Below are positions 11,089 to 17,967 of a DNA stretch of 20,742 bases, piece by piece (positions within the stretch are counted from its first letter, which is position 1; each line of letters opens with the position of its first letter). The DNA comes from a virus, in IMG/VR virus record IMGVR_UViG_3300046660_000493, positions 1 to 20,742 of that record. One strand, 5' to 3'. Under the pieces are notes generated by a model that did not search any database, was not told the DNA's origin, and saw only the letters and a list, made by a program, of their open reading frames with translations. Position numbers and translations under genes: made by a program.

Positions 11089-11813
11089 CGGTGCTCTACG
11101 ACCCGGAGCGCCGCTGGCTGGCGCGGAGCATCTGCCGCTGGGAGGACCGTCACCTCTTCTTCGCCGACGGCGCGTCCGCCGGCCGCACATCGCAGAGCGT
11201 CCAGAAGGCCTGGGACCAGGCCAAGGAGATCTGCGCCGTATGCCCGGCACTCAAGGAGTGCGCCCGGGACACCCTGGGCGAGGACTTCGGCGTCTGGGGC
11301 GGCTTGGACCAGAACCAGCGCGCCGCCATACGGCGCGCTATGCCCAGGGCCATCAAGAAGTGGCCGGAGGCCAGCCGCTTGCGCTGGGGCAAGGAAGTGC
11401 AGCGTCTGCGCGACGGCGAGGTGAGCTGGAGGGACATCACGCTCCAGACCGGCCTGCCGCACAACGTGGCCGAGACGCTCGCCACGCAGTGGCGCGTTCA
11501 CCTGATCGAGACCGAGAACCAGCCGAAGGTCATCGACCTGCACTTGCCTGAGGAGAGGTCCAGGGGACCGGAGTTCCCGACGAAGGCGGGCGGGCGGCAC
11601 GCCTGGGTGCGGCACAACGGCCGCATGTCAGACGCGATCTACCGGGGCGAGACCCCGTCAGGGGTCTGGATCTTCGTAACCGTCTACTCCGGTCACGGCC
11701 ACGTCAACAAGTGGGTGCTCCGCAGGGACGTGCAGATCTACCACCCCCAGCCCGTGATCATCATGTCCAAGCGCAGGGAGGAGGCGGATGAGCCCGCCAG
11801 GCCAGCTGCCTAA
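11085..11813 (+). CDS. WhiB-like protein with a long C-terminal extension
   Basis: The four cluster ligands are Cys17, Cys50, Cys53 and Cys59 (ICAVCPALKEC), and the following GVWGG motif (69-73) is the classic Wbl signature. Wbl proteins bind a [4Fe-4S] cluster and modulate transcription, commonly by binding the sigma factor. At 242 residues this protein is two to three times longer than most. Residues 85-135 contain an HTH-like stretch (VSWRDITLQTGLPHNVAETL), and 165-235 form another domain of unknown type. The GTG start overlaps the previous gene's stop. In a mycobacteriophage, a WhiB protein is known to interfere with host WhiB2. The same could hold here, but the extension is unlike those proteins. 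Confidence 0.9.
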   Translation: MTVLYDPERRWLARSICRWEDRHLFFADGASAGRTSQSVQKAWDQAKEICAVCPALKECARDTLGEDFGVWGGLDQNQRAAIRRAMPRAIKKWPEASRLRWGKEVQRLRDGEVSWRDITLQTGLPHNVAETLATQWRVHLIETENQPKVIDLHLPEERSRGPEFPTKAGGRHAWVRHNGRMSDAIYRGETPSGVWIFVTVYSGHGHVNKWVLRRDVQIYHPQPVIIMSKRREEADEPARPAA

Positions 11814-12630
11814 GCACACCAGCCATTCCGCCCGTGAGCAGCTCGAACGTTGCGCCAAGGCGTGGTTCCTCACCCGTGTCGCCAAGGCGCCAAAGCGTCC
11901 AGCACTGTGGCTGGCTGGCGGGAGCGCCGTCCACGCCGTAACCGAGGCGTGGGACAGGGGCACCGTCCCTAACGGGGAGCTGGGAGAGGCGTGGACGTAC
12001 GCCTTCGAGGGCTTTCTGAACGAACTGCGCGCCAAGGAGCCCAACGAGAACATCTGGCGCCGCTCTCAAGCGGAACCCATCGCGGCCTGGAACGTCCTCG
12101 GGCCGCAGTTCGTCCGCTCGTACATCGACTGGCGCGAGCGCTCCCCCTGGGAGATCTGGACCACGCCCGGTGGGCAGCCTGCCATCGAGCTGGACGTGTC
12201 GGGGATGCTCCCCGGCTGCCCGGTGGAGATCAAGGCATACCTGGACCGGGTCTTCTGGGACCCGGTCTTCAAGAAGCACCACATCCTGGACCTGAAGACC
12301 GGCAAGCGGGCGCCGAAGAATGCCGACCAGTTCGGCACGTACGGCGCCCTGCTCAAGGCCAAGTACGGCATCGACGTGGACAGCGGCGTGCCCTTCATGA
12401 ACCGCAAGGGCGGGCTGGGCAAGCCCTTCGACCTGACCTCGTACACGCCCGAGTACGTGGGCCTCGTCTTCGGTGAGGCCTGGGAGCAGGTGGAGCGCGG
12501 GGAGTTCCCCGCGAACGGCTTCGACAAGGAGTGCTTCAGCTGCGACGTGGAGGCCGCCTGCGCGGCCCGCGGCGGGCCCCTGGCCCATCTCTACGACCCG
12601 GATTCTCCGGGCTACCAACCACCCTTCTGA
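11788..12630 (+). CDS. Cas4/RecB-type Fe-S nuclease
   Basis: This 280-residue nuclease of the PD-(D/E)XK superfamily has D153 in AYLDRV and the catalytic D168-L-K170-T-G, with an early Ser-Arg-x-Glu segment (SAREQLERCAKAWF). Cys22 in the N-terminal arm and C249-x2-C252-x5-C258 near the C-terminus form the four ligands of the Fe-S cluster seen in Cas4 and AddB. Phage proteins of this group are single-strand DNA exonucleases that probably act in recombination or replication. The ATG lies 26 bases inside the WhiB gene. No CRISPR array was noticed, so the Cas4 label refers only to the fold. Confidence 0.85.
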   Translation: MSPPGQLPKHTSHSAREQLERCAKAWFLTRVAKAPKRPALWLAGGSAVHAVTEAWDRGTVPNGELGEAWTYAFEGFLNELRAKEPNENIWRRSQAEPIAAWNVLGPQFVRSYIDWRERSPWEIWTTPGGQPAIELDVSGMLPGCPVEIKAYLDRVFWDPVFKKHHILDLKTGKRAPKNADQFGTYGALLKAKYGIDVDSGVPFMNRKGGLGKPFDLTSYTPEYVGLVFGEAWEQVERGEFPANGFDKECFSCDVEAACAARGGPLAHLYDPDSPGYQPPF

Positions 12631-12636
12631 GGACCC

Positions 12637-12792
12637 GTGATAGCCACCTTGAGCTTCAGCGACCTGCTGGCCAAGTTCTTACTGCGGGCGCGCTCCGTGA
12701 ACGAGCCCGTGGCCTACGACGATCCGCAGCGCGATCCCAACTACTGCTGGACGCACCACCTGATCTATCCCGCCTGTGCGGACATGCACTAG
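12637..12792 (+). CDS. 51-residue peptide ending in a His/Cys cluster
   Basis: A GTG seven bases after the previous stop opens a short frame. The product has an amphipathic helical first half (SFSDLLAKFLLRARS) and a second half with NYCWTHHLIYPACADMH, whose His and Cys residues could bind metal. The stop codon overlaps the next GTG (TAGTG). No family is recognised. Support comes from its coupling and position between two longer genes. Confidence 0.5.
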   Translation: MIATLSFSDLLAKFLLRARSVNEPVAYDDPQRDPNYCWTHHLIYPACADMH

Positions 12793-12920
12793 TGCTCCCC
12801 AACTGCGACTGCGATGCGTGTTGCGAGCAGTGCGGGCACTACCCGGGTTGTATCCGTTTCGAACTGAGCGAGGGGGACGATGCCGATCCTGAGCCTATGC
12901 ACGGGCTACGGCGGGCTTGA
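12792..12920 (+). CDS. 42-residue Cys-rich peptide
   Basis: A GTG overlaps the preceding stop. The peptide has seven Cys within 20 residues (NCDCDACCEQCGHYPGC), probably a zinc or iron knuckle, followed by an acidic tail. Its last 41 bases overlap the methyltransferase start in another frame. The length and overlap leave some doubt. Confidence 0.45.
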   Translation: MLPNCDCDACCEQCGHYPGCIRFELSEGDDADPEPMHGLRRA

Positions 12921-13632
12921 TATGGCCGTGGAGGCCCTGACCGGTGACAAGGTCGCCTACGTCGCGGAGAACGACGAGGCGGCCTCTCTTGTGCTCAAGC
13001 ACCACCGGCCCGATGTGCCGAACATCGGCGACATCACAACGTACGACTTCACGCAGCTGTCCGGCCTGGTGGACGCCATTGCGGCCGGCTTCCCCTGCCG
13101 CAATACCTCCAACGCCGGCCGAAGGGATGGAATCAATGGCCAGTGGTCGCGGGTCTGGAAGGACGTCTGCCGAGCCATCCGCGATATACGACCTCGTCAC
13201 GCGTTCCTGGAGAACGTTGCGGCGCTCCGGTCGCGGGGCCTCGATGTCGTCGCTGAAGACCTGGCCTCGGTCGGGTATGACCTCTGGTGGACGACTCTTC
13301 GAGCTTCCGACCTGGGAGCCGCCCACCAGCGAGACCGATGGTTCGGAATCGCGGTTCCCCACGCCGAAGGCGAGCGACGGCCCGCACGGTGGGCCGAACC
13401 AGCGCAGCAGCAAGGGGAAGTACGACGCGCTTCCGGGGATGGTGGTCAACTGCCTTCCCACGCCGACCGCCAGGGACTGGCGGTCGGGCGCCTCGAACCT
13501 GCATGGGGTCAACTCCAGACCGCTGAACGAGGTGGTCTTGCTCCTGAAGACGCCCACGGCGCAACTCGGGACGAACGGGTCGGCACAGCACCCGGACAAG
13601 CGTCGAGGGGGGGGGCACGGACCAACCCTTGA
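12880..13632 (+). CDS. Cytosine-C5 DNA methyltransferase, catalytic part
   Basis: The 250-residue frame has motif I SLCTGYGGLD (5-14), the catalytic loop GFPCRNTSNAG (70-80, nucleophile Cys73), ENV (111-113) and AHQRDRWFGIAV (148-159), in the order of m5C methyltransferases. After Pro160 at the CCCC of 13357-13360 it departs from the usual sequence; the typical target-recognition and final GNG motif continue in the next frame (to 14023). Read alone, the product lacks those parts and would stop at 13632. The ATG is preceded by GAGGGGG. Phages use such enzymes to protect their DNA from host restriction. It could be inactive, rescued by a +1 shift, or the result of sequencing indels. Confidence 0.8.
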   Translation: MPILSLCTGYGGLDMAVEALTGDKVAYVAENDEAASLVLKHHRPDVPNIGDITTYDFTQLSGLVDAIAAGFPCRNTSNAGRRDGINGQWSRVWKDVCRAIRDIRPRHAFLENVAALRSRGLDVVAEDLASVGYDLWWTTLRASDLGAAHQRDRWFGIAVPHAEGERRPARWAEPAQQQGEVRRASGDGGQLPSHADRQGLAVGRLEPAWGQLQTAERGGLAPEDAHGATRDERVGTAPGQASRGGARTNP

Positions 13633-14023
13633 CGACGAAGTCTCCTTCCTTCTTCCCCACGCCGACAGCGGCGGACGGGACGGGAGGCCCGGGGACGAGC
13701 CCGAATCGCAAGGGCGGGATGAACCTGCGGACGGCTGTCACTCGCCTGCCGAGTGGTGGGGCGAGTACCTCCCCGCCATCCGCAGATGGGAGCAGCTGAG
13801 CGGGATTCCCGCACCAGCGCCCACAGAGACAGGACCCAGAGGGGGCCGCCGACTGGCGGCCCCCTTCGCTGAGTGGCTGATGGGCATCCCGCCCGGTCAC
13901 GTCACGGGCGTGCCGGGCCTGGACCGGAAAGACCAGCTTCACAAGATCGGTAACGGCGCCATGCCCGTACAGGCATACGCCGCTTACGAACACCTGCTCA
14001 ACCTGATGAAAGAGGCGTCATGA
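13361..14023 (+). pseudogene. Out-of-frame remainder of the methyltransferase
   Basis: From 13361, one base after the CCCC at 13357-13360, the second frame reads TPKASDGPHGGPNQRSSKG, then LPTPTARDW, then GGHGPTLDDEVSFLLP. Such 'L-P-T-P' modules are typical of the variable region of actinobacterial m5C methyltransferases. At a second CCCC (13655-13658) the meaningful frame again moves by +1, reading TPTAADGTGGPGTSPNRKGG and LRTAVTRLP. It returns at 13751 to EWWGEYLPAIRRWEQL, then the motif GNGAMPVQA near the end. A nine-G run at 13607-13615 keeps frame. The final stop overlaps the next start (ATGA). Confidence 0.7.
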
Positions 14024-14682
14024 CTGACACCACCACCGAGACCGTAGGCCCCGACACCGAGGCCGAAGGCTGGGGCGCTGACGCGCCGGCCGTGGCCTAC
14101 CCGGAGTACGGACCGCTGCCCGAGGCTCGCATCAGCCTCAACTTCACGCCGGGCAAGGCTCCGCAGCTCACCGTCCGGGCGCACACCGCGGCCGAGCTGA
14201 CCGCGGCCCTCCAGGAGCTGGAGGAGGGCAACGTGTACAACGTTATCGGCGTGGCCCACAGCTCGATGGGGGCCCAGGTGGCCATCGGTGCGGGCCTCGG
14301 CCAGGCGACCCAGGTCCCGGCCCCCCAGGGCACTCCTGCGCCCGTGCAGCCCATGCCGCTGCTGCAGTCTCCCCAGGCGCAGTACCCGGTCGGTCCGCCG
14401 GTGCCCCCGCAGGGCCCGGCTCCGGCGCAGTGGCAGAACGCGGGCGCTCCGGCCCAGCAGGGCCCGCAGAACCAGGAGTACCGCAACGCGGGCTGGTACC
14501 GCCTGGACGTGCCCTTCCCCAAGAAGGGCCAGTTCGACGGGATCGTGGCGCAGTACCAGCTGCGCAAGGGCCGCCCGTCCGAGGGCGGGTCGTACTCCTT
14601 CAACTCCAAGGGCGAGAAGGCCTGGTACGTCTCTCCCGAGGTCGCGGGCGCCTTCCCGATGTTCTCGCCCATGCCCGCCTAG
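14020..14682 (+). CDS. Pro/Gln-rich linker protein, replication block
   Basis: The ATG overlaps the methyltransferase frame's stop. Residues 1-30 are acidic, 35-95 form an alpha/beta domain (ARISLNFTPGKAPQLTVRAH, then a helix TAAELTAALQELEEG), 96-150 are a Pro/Gln/Ala-rich flexible linker, and 155-215 form a second small domain (WYRLDVPFPKKGQFDGIVAQ). Two small domains joined by a disordered linker suit a DNA- or protein-binding accessory such as a helper of the ATPase at 14890, but no family is recognised. It ends 18 bases before a hairpin that contains the next SD. Confidence 0.65.
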   Translation: MTDTTTETVGPDTEAEGWGADAPAVAYPEYGPLPEARISLNFTPGKAPQLTVRAHTAAELTAALQELEEGNVYNVIGVAHSSMGAQVAIGAGLGQATQVPAPQGTPAPVQPMPLLQSPQAQYPVGPPVPPQGPAPAQWQNAGAPAQQGPQNQEYRNAGWYRLDVPFPKKGQFDGIVAQYQLRKGRPSEGGSYSFNSKGEKAWYVSPEVAGAFPMFSPMPA

Positions 14683-14700
14683 GCCATGACTTCCCTTCAG

Positions 14701-14735
14701 CCTCTCCTTGGCGCCATGATGGCGCTGGGGAGAGG
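14701..14735 (+). promoter_or_regulatory. Long hairpin hiding the SD of gene 14743
   Basis: CCTCTCC (14701-14707) pairs with GGAGAGG (14729-14735), TTG with TGG (G-T pairs), and GCGCCA (14711-14716) with TGGCGC (14720-14725), with loop TGA. This gives about 16 pairs. The 3' arm is the ribosome binding site itself, so translation of the next gene should be low until the hairpin opens. It may also act as a terminator. Confidence 0.55.
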
Positions 14736-14742
14736 GGGTGTG

Positions 14743-14886
14743 ATGGACCATCGACTGTCGGACTACGACAAGAAGCGCCTGGACGAGATGAACTCGGCGA
14801 ACCTGCCGGCCTTCTGGCTGGCTTACCCGGTCGTCGTCTTCGGGGGATTCTGGCTGCTGATCCGAGTCCTGGACTGGATCGGGTAA
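14743..14886 (+). CDS. 47-residue membrane peptide
   Basis: The ATG at 14743 follows GGAGAGGGGG. The product begins MDHRLSDYDKKRLDEMNSAN and has one transmembrane segment, FWLAYPVVVFGGFWLLIRVL (residues 23-42). It lies between a linker protein and an ATPase in the replication block. Its ribosome binding site is buried in a hairpin, so it is probably expressed under conditional control. The longer start at 14686 would have to translate through that hairpin and is not favoured. Confidence 0.6.
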   Translation: MDHRLSDYDKKRLDEMNSANLPAFWLAYPVVVFGGFWLLIRVLDWIG

Positions 14887-14889
14887 CAC

Positions 14890-15717
14890 TTGCTCACACT
14901 CTCGCGCTCAGTGACGCGGGCGGCCAGCGGCAAAGAGCCGCTGCCGCCCGCTTTTGCGTCCTGGGTCGCGCCGGGGATCAGGTTCCGGCGGGCGTCGGTG
15001 TCGATGCTCGCCGGGATCCCCGGCTCCCACAAGACGCGGATCATGCTCAACGCCGTGGTGAACATGGGCGTCCCCACGCTCGCCTTCTCCACGGACTCCG
15101 ACCAGGACACGATCTCCTCGCGGCTGCTGGCCAAGAGCCAGCGGGCCACCACCTCGGTCACCGAGGAGTGGCTGAGGACCGAACCGGAGAAGTGCCAGCG
15201 CCTGCTGGCGCAGTACGACTTCATCCGCTGGGACTTCCGCCCCGACCCCACGCTGGACGACATCTGGCACGGGCTGTACGCGTACCACGAGGCCGAGGGC
15301 CGGTACCCGGATCAGACCGTCATCGACATTGCCTCCGATGTCGGGCACGACACCGGGGACGAGTGGGGGTCGCTGCGCGACCTGATGCGCCAGACCAAGG
15401 TCATCGCCCGTGAGACGGGCACGCATCTGCTGCTGGTGCACCACTGCTCGGACTCGCCGGGCACCAAGAAGCCGTGCCCGAGACGCTCGGACATCCACGG
15501 CAAGGTGGCGGCCATTCCCGAGCTGATCGTTACCTGCGGTACGGACGCCTCTGGCGGCCTGCACGTGGCGCCGGTGAAGAACCGGCACGCCAAGGCGTCT
15601 GCTGACGCCGAGATCCGCATCCCTATGACGCTGGACGCCGCGACGTCCTACGTCGGGGACTACGTGCCCCACATTCCCTCGTACGGGGGTTGGGGCGGAG
15701 GAGAGGACTGGAACTGA
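14890..15717 (+). CDS. RecA/DnaB-like ATPase (replicative helicase-type)
   Basis: The 275-residue protein has a P-loop G42-IPGSHK48-T49, a Walker B Asp at 146 (TVIDIASDVG) and a Ser/Asp-rich segment SDSDQD, plus the His-rich sensor segment LLLVHHCSD. This order fits the C-terminal ATPase core of DnaB- or RecA-type enzymes, which unwind or organise DNA. The N-terminal helicase domain of DnaB is absent, so a phage-type short version or a recombinase is possible. I used the TTG at 14890, three bases after the previous stop, but a GTG at 14911 is also possible. The next gene starts on its stop codon. Confidence 0.8.
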   Translation: MLTLSRSVTRAASGKEPLPPAFASWVAPGIRFRRASVSMLAGIPGSHKTRIMLNAVVNMGVPTLAFSTDSDQDTISSRLLAKSQRATTSVTEEWLRTEPEKCQRLLAQYDFIRWDFRPDPTLDDIWHGLYAYHEAEGRYPDQTVIDIASDVGHDTGDEWGSLRDLMRQTKVIARETGTHLLLVHHCSDSPGTKKPCPRRSDIHGKVAAIPELIVTCGTDASGGLHVAPVKNRHAKASADAEIRIPMTLDAATSYVGDYVPHIPSYGGWGGGEDWN

Positions 15718-15872
15718 TGGAGGCAAAGCGCTGTTGGCCCCTCCACAAGTGGGGCCGCTGGACGGTCGAGAACGTGGGGGGCACGCACCTCAAGACGGGC
15801 GTGACGTACACGGTCGGCGTGCAGTGGCGCACCTGCCAGCGCTGCGGCAAGCGGAAGCAGGTGGAGCTGTGA
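15717..15872 (+). CDS. 51-residue Zn-type peptide, paralog of the next
   Basis: The ATG overlaps the ATPase stop (TGATG). The sequence begins MEAKRCWPLHKWGRWTVENV and ends with TCQRCGKRKQVEL. The Cys6/His10 pair and the CxxC suggest one zinc site. It shares C-x3-HxWGxW with the next product, so the two are probably a diverged tandem duplication. The function is unknown. Confidence 0.65.
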   Translation: MEAKRCWPLHKWGRWTVENVGGTHLKTGVTYTVGVQWRTCQRCGKRKQVEL

Positions 15873-16069
15873 CCTGCCGCTGGTTCCACCGCTGGGGCAA
15901 GTGGGAGAGCGAGTTCGATGAGTGCCCGGTCGGCGTGACGGGTGTCTTCGAGTTCCGCTCCCGGCGCTGCAAGCGCAAGCGCTGCAACTGGACCGAGGAA
16001 GTGAGCGAATGCGTGTCGAATACGCCCGCCGTGTTGCGCCTCAACTGGCACTACGGGGAGGCGTCGTGA
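15869..16069 (+). CDS. 66-residue Zn-type peptide, paralog of the preceding
   Basis: A GTG overlaps the preceding stop. The product begins VTCRWFHRWGKWESEFDECP, then RSRRCKRKRCNWTEEVSEC. The C-x3-H-x-W-G-x-W start is shared with the gene at 15717, and the Cys pairs (C34, C39, C48) suit a zinc knuckle. The tail is extended. The stop overlaps the SLOG gene start. Confidence 0.65.
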   Translation: MTCRWFHRWGKWESEFDECPVGVTGVFEFRSRRCKRKRCNWTEEVSECVSNTPAVLRLNWHYGEAS

Positions 16070-16434
16070 GGGTTCTGGTGACAGGGTCCAGGGCGTGGCC
16101 TGACCCCCTGGGGGTCGCCCACGAGCTGACCACGCTGTACCTCCAGCACGGGCCCTTCACGCTCATCCATGGCGCCTGCGCCACGGGCGCGGACGCTGCG
16201 GCTCATCACTGGCACGAGACCGCCGGCGCGAACCTCGGATGCATCGAGGTCCGGTACCCGGCCGACTGGGAGCAGTTCGGCAAGAGAGCAGGGCCCATCC
16301 GCAACGAGCAGATGGTGAAGGAGGCGGGCGCCGATCTGGTGCTCGCCTTCCCGCTTTTCGACAGCCGCGGCACGCGGCACACGATCGACCTCGCCCGCGA
16401 GGCGGGCATCCCGGTACAGGAGATCAGAGCATGA
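16066..16434 (+). CDS. SLOG-family (DUF2493/YspA-like) protein
   Basis: The 122-residue product has VLVTGSRAW (3-11), HGACATGADAAAHHW (35-49), RNEQMV (79-84) and LAFPLFDSRGTRHTIDLARE (93-112). These are the ordered nucleotide-binding motifs of the SLOG/YpsA-type Rossmannoid fold. Members bind nucleotide derivatives, and related domains occur in stress or defence systems. In phage genomes the role is not known. The GTG start overlaps the preceding stop and the stop overlaps the next start. No effector domain is attached. Confidence 0.85.
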   Translation: MRVLVTGSRAWPDPLGVAHELTTLYLQHGPFTLIHGACATGADAAAHHWHETAGANLGCIEVRYPADWEQFGKRAGPIRNEQMVKEAGADLVLAFPLFDSRGTRHTIDLAREAGIPVQEIRA

Positions 16435-16706
16435 GCACGTTGAAATTCGAGGGACCGCCCCCGACGGCCCACGGGACATCCAAGGGGCACCACGCCGATG
16501 CAGCCCGGGAACTGCGCGAGCGGCCCGAAGAGTGGGCGATCGTCGGCGTCTACGCCCACAGCGGCTCCGCCGGTGCGGTGGCCCTCCAGGTGCGCAAGGG
16601 GTCCATAGCCGCATACGAGCCGGCAGGGGCCTTCGAGGCCAAGGCCCGCACCGTGAACGGCGAGGCGCGCGTGTACGCCCGCTACGTGGGCGATCCGGAT
16701 GAGTGA
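16431..16706 (+). CDS. 91-residue unknown protein
   Basis: The ATG overlaps the SLOG stop (ATGA). A helical segment HHADAARELRERPEEWAIVG (22-41) is followed by beta stretches with GSAGAVALQVRKGS and a helix. Similarity in style to small regulators that read a short sequence and then fold as a beta-meander is suggestive only. No domain is recognised. It overlaps the next gene by eight bases. Confidence 0.65.
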   Translation: MSTLKFEGPPPTAHGTSKGHHADAARELRERPEEWAIVGVYAHSGSAGAVALQVRKGSIAAYEPAGAFEAKARTVNGEARVYARYVGDPDE

Positions 16707-16917
16707 CAACCACACGGGCCTGCCGCATGACCTGCCGGAGTACGAGCCCAACTGGCCCGCGGCCGTCAGGGTCAAGGCGCAGGTCTACAGGCTTCCCAGC
16801 GGCTGGGCCTGGTCGCACGACTGCCCCCGCAAAGGCTGGGTCTTCCTCGGCTTCCCGAGGACTACGCACGCCGTCGCCTTTGTCGCGGCCCTGAAGCACG
16901 CAAGGGGATGCTGGTGA
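16699..16917 (+). CDS. 72-residue unknown protein
   Basis: The ATG lies eight bases before the previous stop. The product has Trp/Tyr-rich segments (DLPEYEPNWPAAVRVKAQVY, SGWAWSHDCPRKGWVFLGFP) and a helical tail. It may be a small beta-sheet protein. No recognised family. It shares the GTGA link with the next gene. Confidence 0.6.
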   Translation: MSDNHTGLPHDLPEYEPNWPAAVRVKAQVYRLPSGWAWSHDCPRKGWVFLGFPRTTHAVAFVAALKHARGCW

Positions 16918-17204
16918 GCGGCGGATCGTACAACTACCTCTACTCGCATGCCGGGGGCCTGGAGGCCCAGCGCGGGGACATCGAGGCCATGCGGGACAGG
17001 CTCCAGGAGCTGGAGAAGCAGCGCGTCCCTGGCGCCGCCAGGGCGGCTCGCCAGACGCGCATGGTCCTGAACCATCTCAAGCTGGCCGAGCAGCACGCCC
17101 AGACCCTCTCAGAGGTCTGGCGCACCGTGGAGTGGCGCGACTCCGGGGATTACGGCGATGACCAGGTGGATGAGGCCCTGGCCGAGTTCATGGAGGGCTT
17201 GTGA
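16914..17204 (+). CDS. Helical coiled-coil protein, unknown
   Basis: The GTG at 16914 overlaps the preceding stop and has AAGGGG six bases upstream; the ATG at 16908 touches that sequence and is less likely. The 96-residue product starts VSGGSYNYLYSHAGGLEAQR, then long heptad-like helices (IEAMRDRLQELEKQR, RMVLNHLKLAEQHAQTLSEV), then an acidic end. I recall such proteins in actinophage replication regions, but the function is unknown. Confidence 0.7.
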   Translation: MSGGSYNYLYSHAGGLEAQRGDIEAMRDRLQELEKQRVPGAARAARQTRMVLNHLKLAEQHAQTLSEVWRTVEWRDSGDYGDDQVDEALAEFMEGL

Positions 17205-17626
17205 GCACCAAGAGCAAGGCCAAAGGCACCGCAGCGGAGACCGCGGCCGTGCGGTACCTCAAGGAGGTCTTCCCGGCCTGCGAGCGACGTACCTTGTCCG
17301 GCAGCAAGGACCGGGGCGACATCGCGGGAGTGCCTCGCACGGTCGGCGAGGTCAAGGCGGCCGTCAAGATCGAGCTGGCCAAGTGGCAGCGCGAGACGCT
17401 GACCGAGATGGAGAACGCCGGGGAGCCCAACTGCTTCTTGCTGATCAAGGTCCCGTACAAGAGCGTCGCGAAGTGGGACTTCTGGATCCCGGCCTATCAG
17501 GTCGGGTTGGAAGACCGGTCCTTCACGCCCGAAGAGAAGCTGCCGGAGGTCTGCCGATGGATCCACATGGACTTCGAGCTGGGACGCGACGTTATCCGGA
17601 CGCTCGCCAGTCAGGGCTGGCTATAG
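17201..17626 (+). CDS. Hjc-like Holliday-junction nuclease
   Basis: The 141-residue product has an early acidic residue E13 in KGTAAETAAVRYL, then RTLSGSKDRGDIAG with D40, then E50-V-K52. Together these form the E...D...ExK active site of the restriction-endonuclease fold in archaeal and phage junction resolvases. The N-terminal basic patch and absence of other domains match. It would process branched DNA made by the phage replication proteins. The GTG start overlaps the preceding stop; a small VRR-NUC-type nuclease is the main alternative. Confidence 0.75.
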   Translation: MSTKSKAKGTAAETAAVRYLKEVFPACERRTLSGSKDRGDIAGVPRTVGEVKAAVKIELAKWQRETLTEMENAGEPNCFLLIKVPYKSVAKWDFWIPAYQVGLEDRSFTPEEKLPEVCRWIHMDFELGRDVIRTLASQGWL

Positions 17627-17967
17627 CTCCTGTCCTCGCCCATTACGGCGTCGACCTGAAAGAGGGCCGCTGGGGCAACGAGATGACCTGTTGCCCGGTC
17701 CACGGCGACCGCCGACCGTCCATGTCCGTCAGTACGGAGAAGGGCGTCTTCCATTGCTTCTCGTGCGGTGCCGGGGGCACCGCGGTGAAGCTCGTACAAC
17801 TGATGGAGGGCTGCGACCGTGCAGAGGCCCGAGAGCGGGCAGAGAAAATCCTCGCAACGGCCGGGGTCGAGGTCAAGCAATCAGCCAGCCCGGCCCGGTA
17901 CTCCCGGCCCGGGACTGACGAGTCACGACCCACCAGGAGCCGGTATGTCCCTCCGGGCCGGCGGTAA
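17557..17967 (+). CDS. Primase CHC2 zinc-binding half
   Basis: The frame contains CPVHGDRRPSMSVS (46-59) and VFHCFSCGAGG (64-74), the Cys46/His49...Cys67/Cys70 zinc ligands of DnaG-type primases. They precede a helix (VKLVQLMEGCDRAEARERAE). The polymerase/TOPRIM half is missing here and is encoded 440 bases on (18405). The ATG at 17557 follows GGAGGT by seven bases but lies 70 bases inside the nuclease gene, so the first 20 residues are the least certain. The tail after residue 108 is low-complexity and probably not part of the domain. Confidence 0.75.
   Translation: MDPHGLRAGTRRYPDARQSGLAIAPVLAHYGVDLKEGRWGNEMTCCPVHGDRRPSMSVSTEKGVFHCFSCGAGGTAVKLVQLMEGCDRAEARERAEKILATAGVEVKQSASPARYSRPGTDESRPTRSRYVPPGRR

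Noticed and set aside
11788-12630. CRISPR-linked Cas4
   Set aside because: No repeat-spacer array or other cas gene was seen; the Fe-S nuclease fold is common in phages without CRISPR.
12944-13300. Frame 2 reading upstream of the methyltransferase break
   Set aside because: Before about 13357 the conserved methyltransferase motifs are in frame 1, and frame 2 gives low-complexity Arg/Ser sequence, so it is out of frame there.
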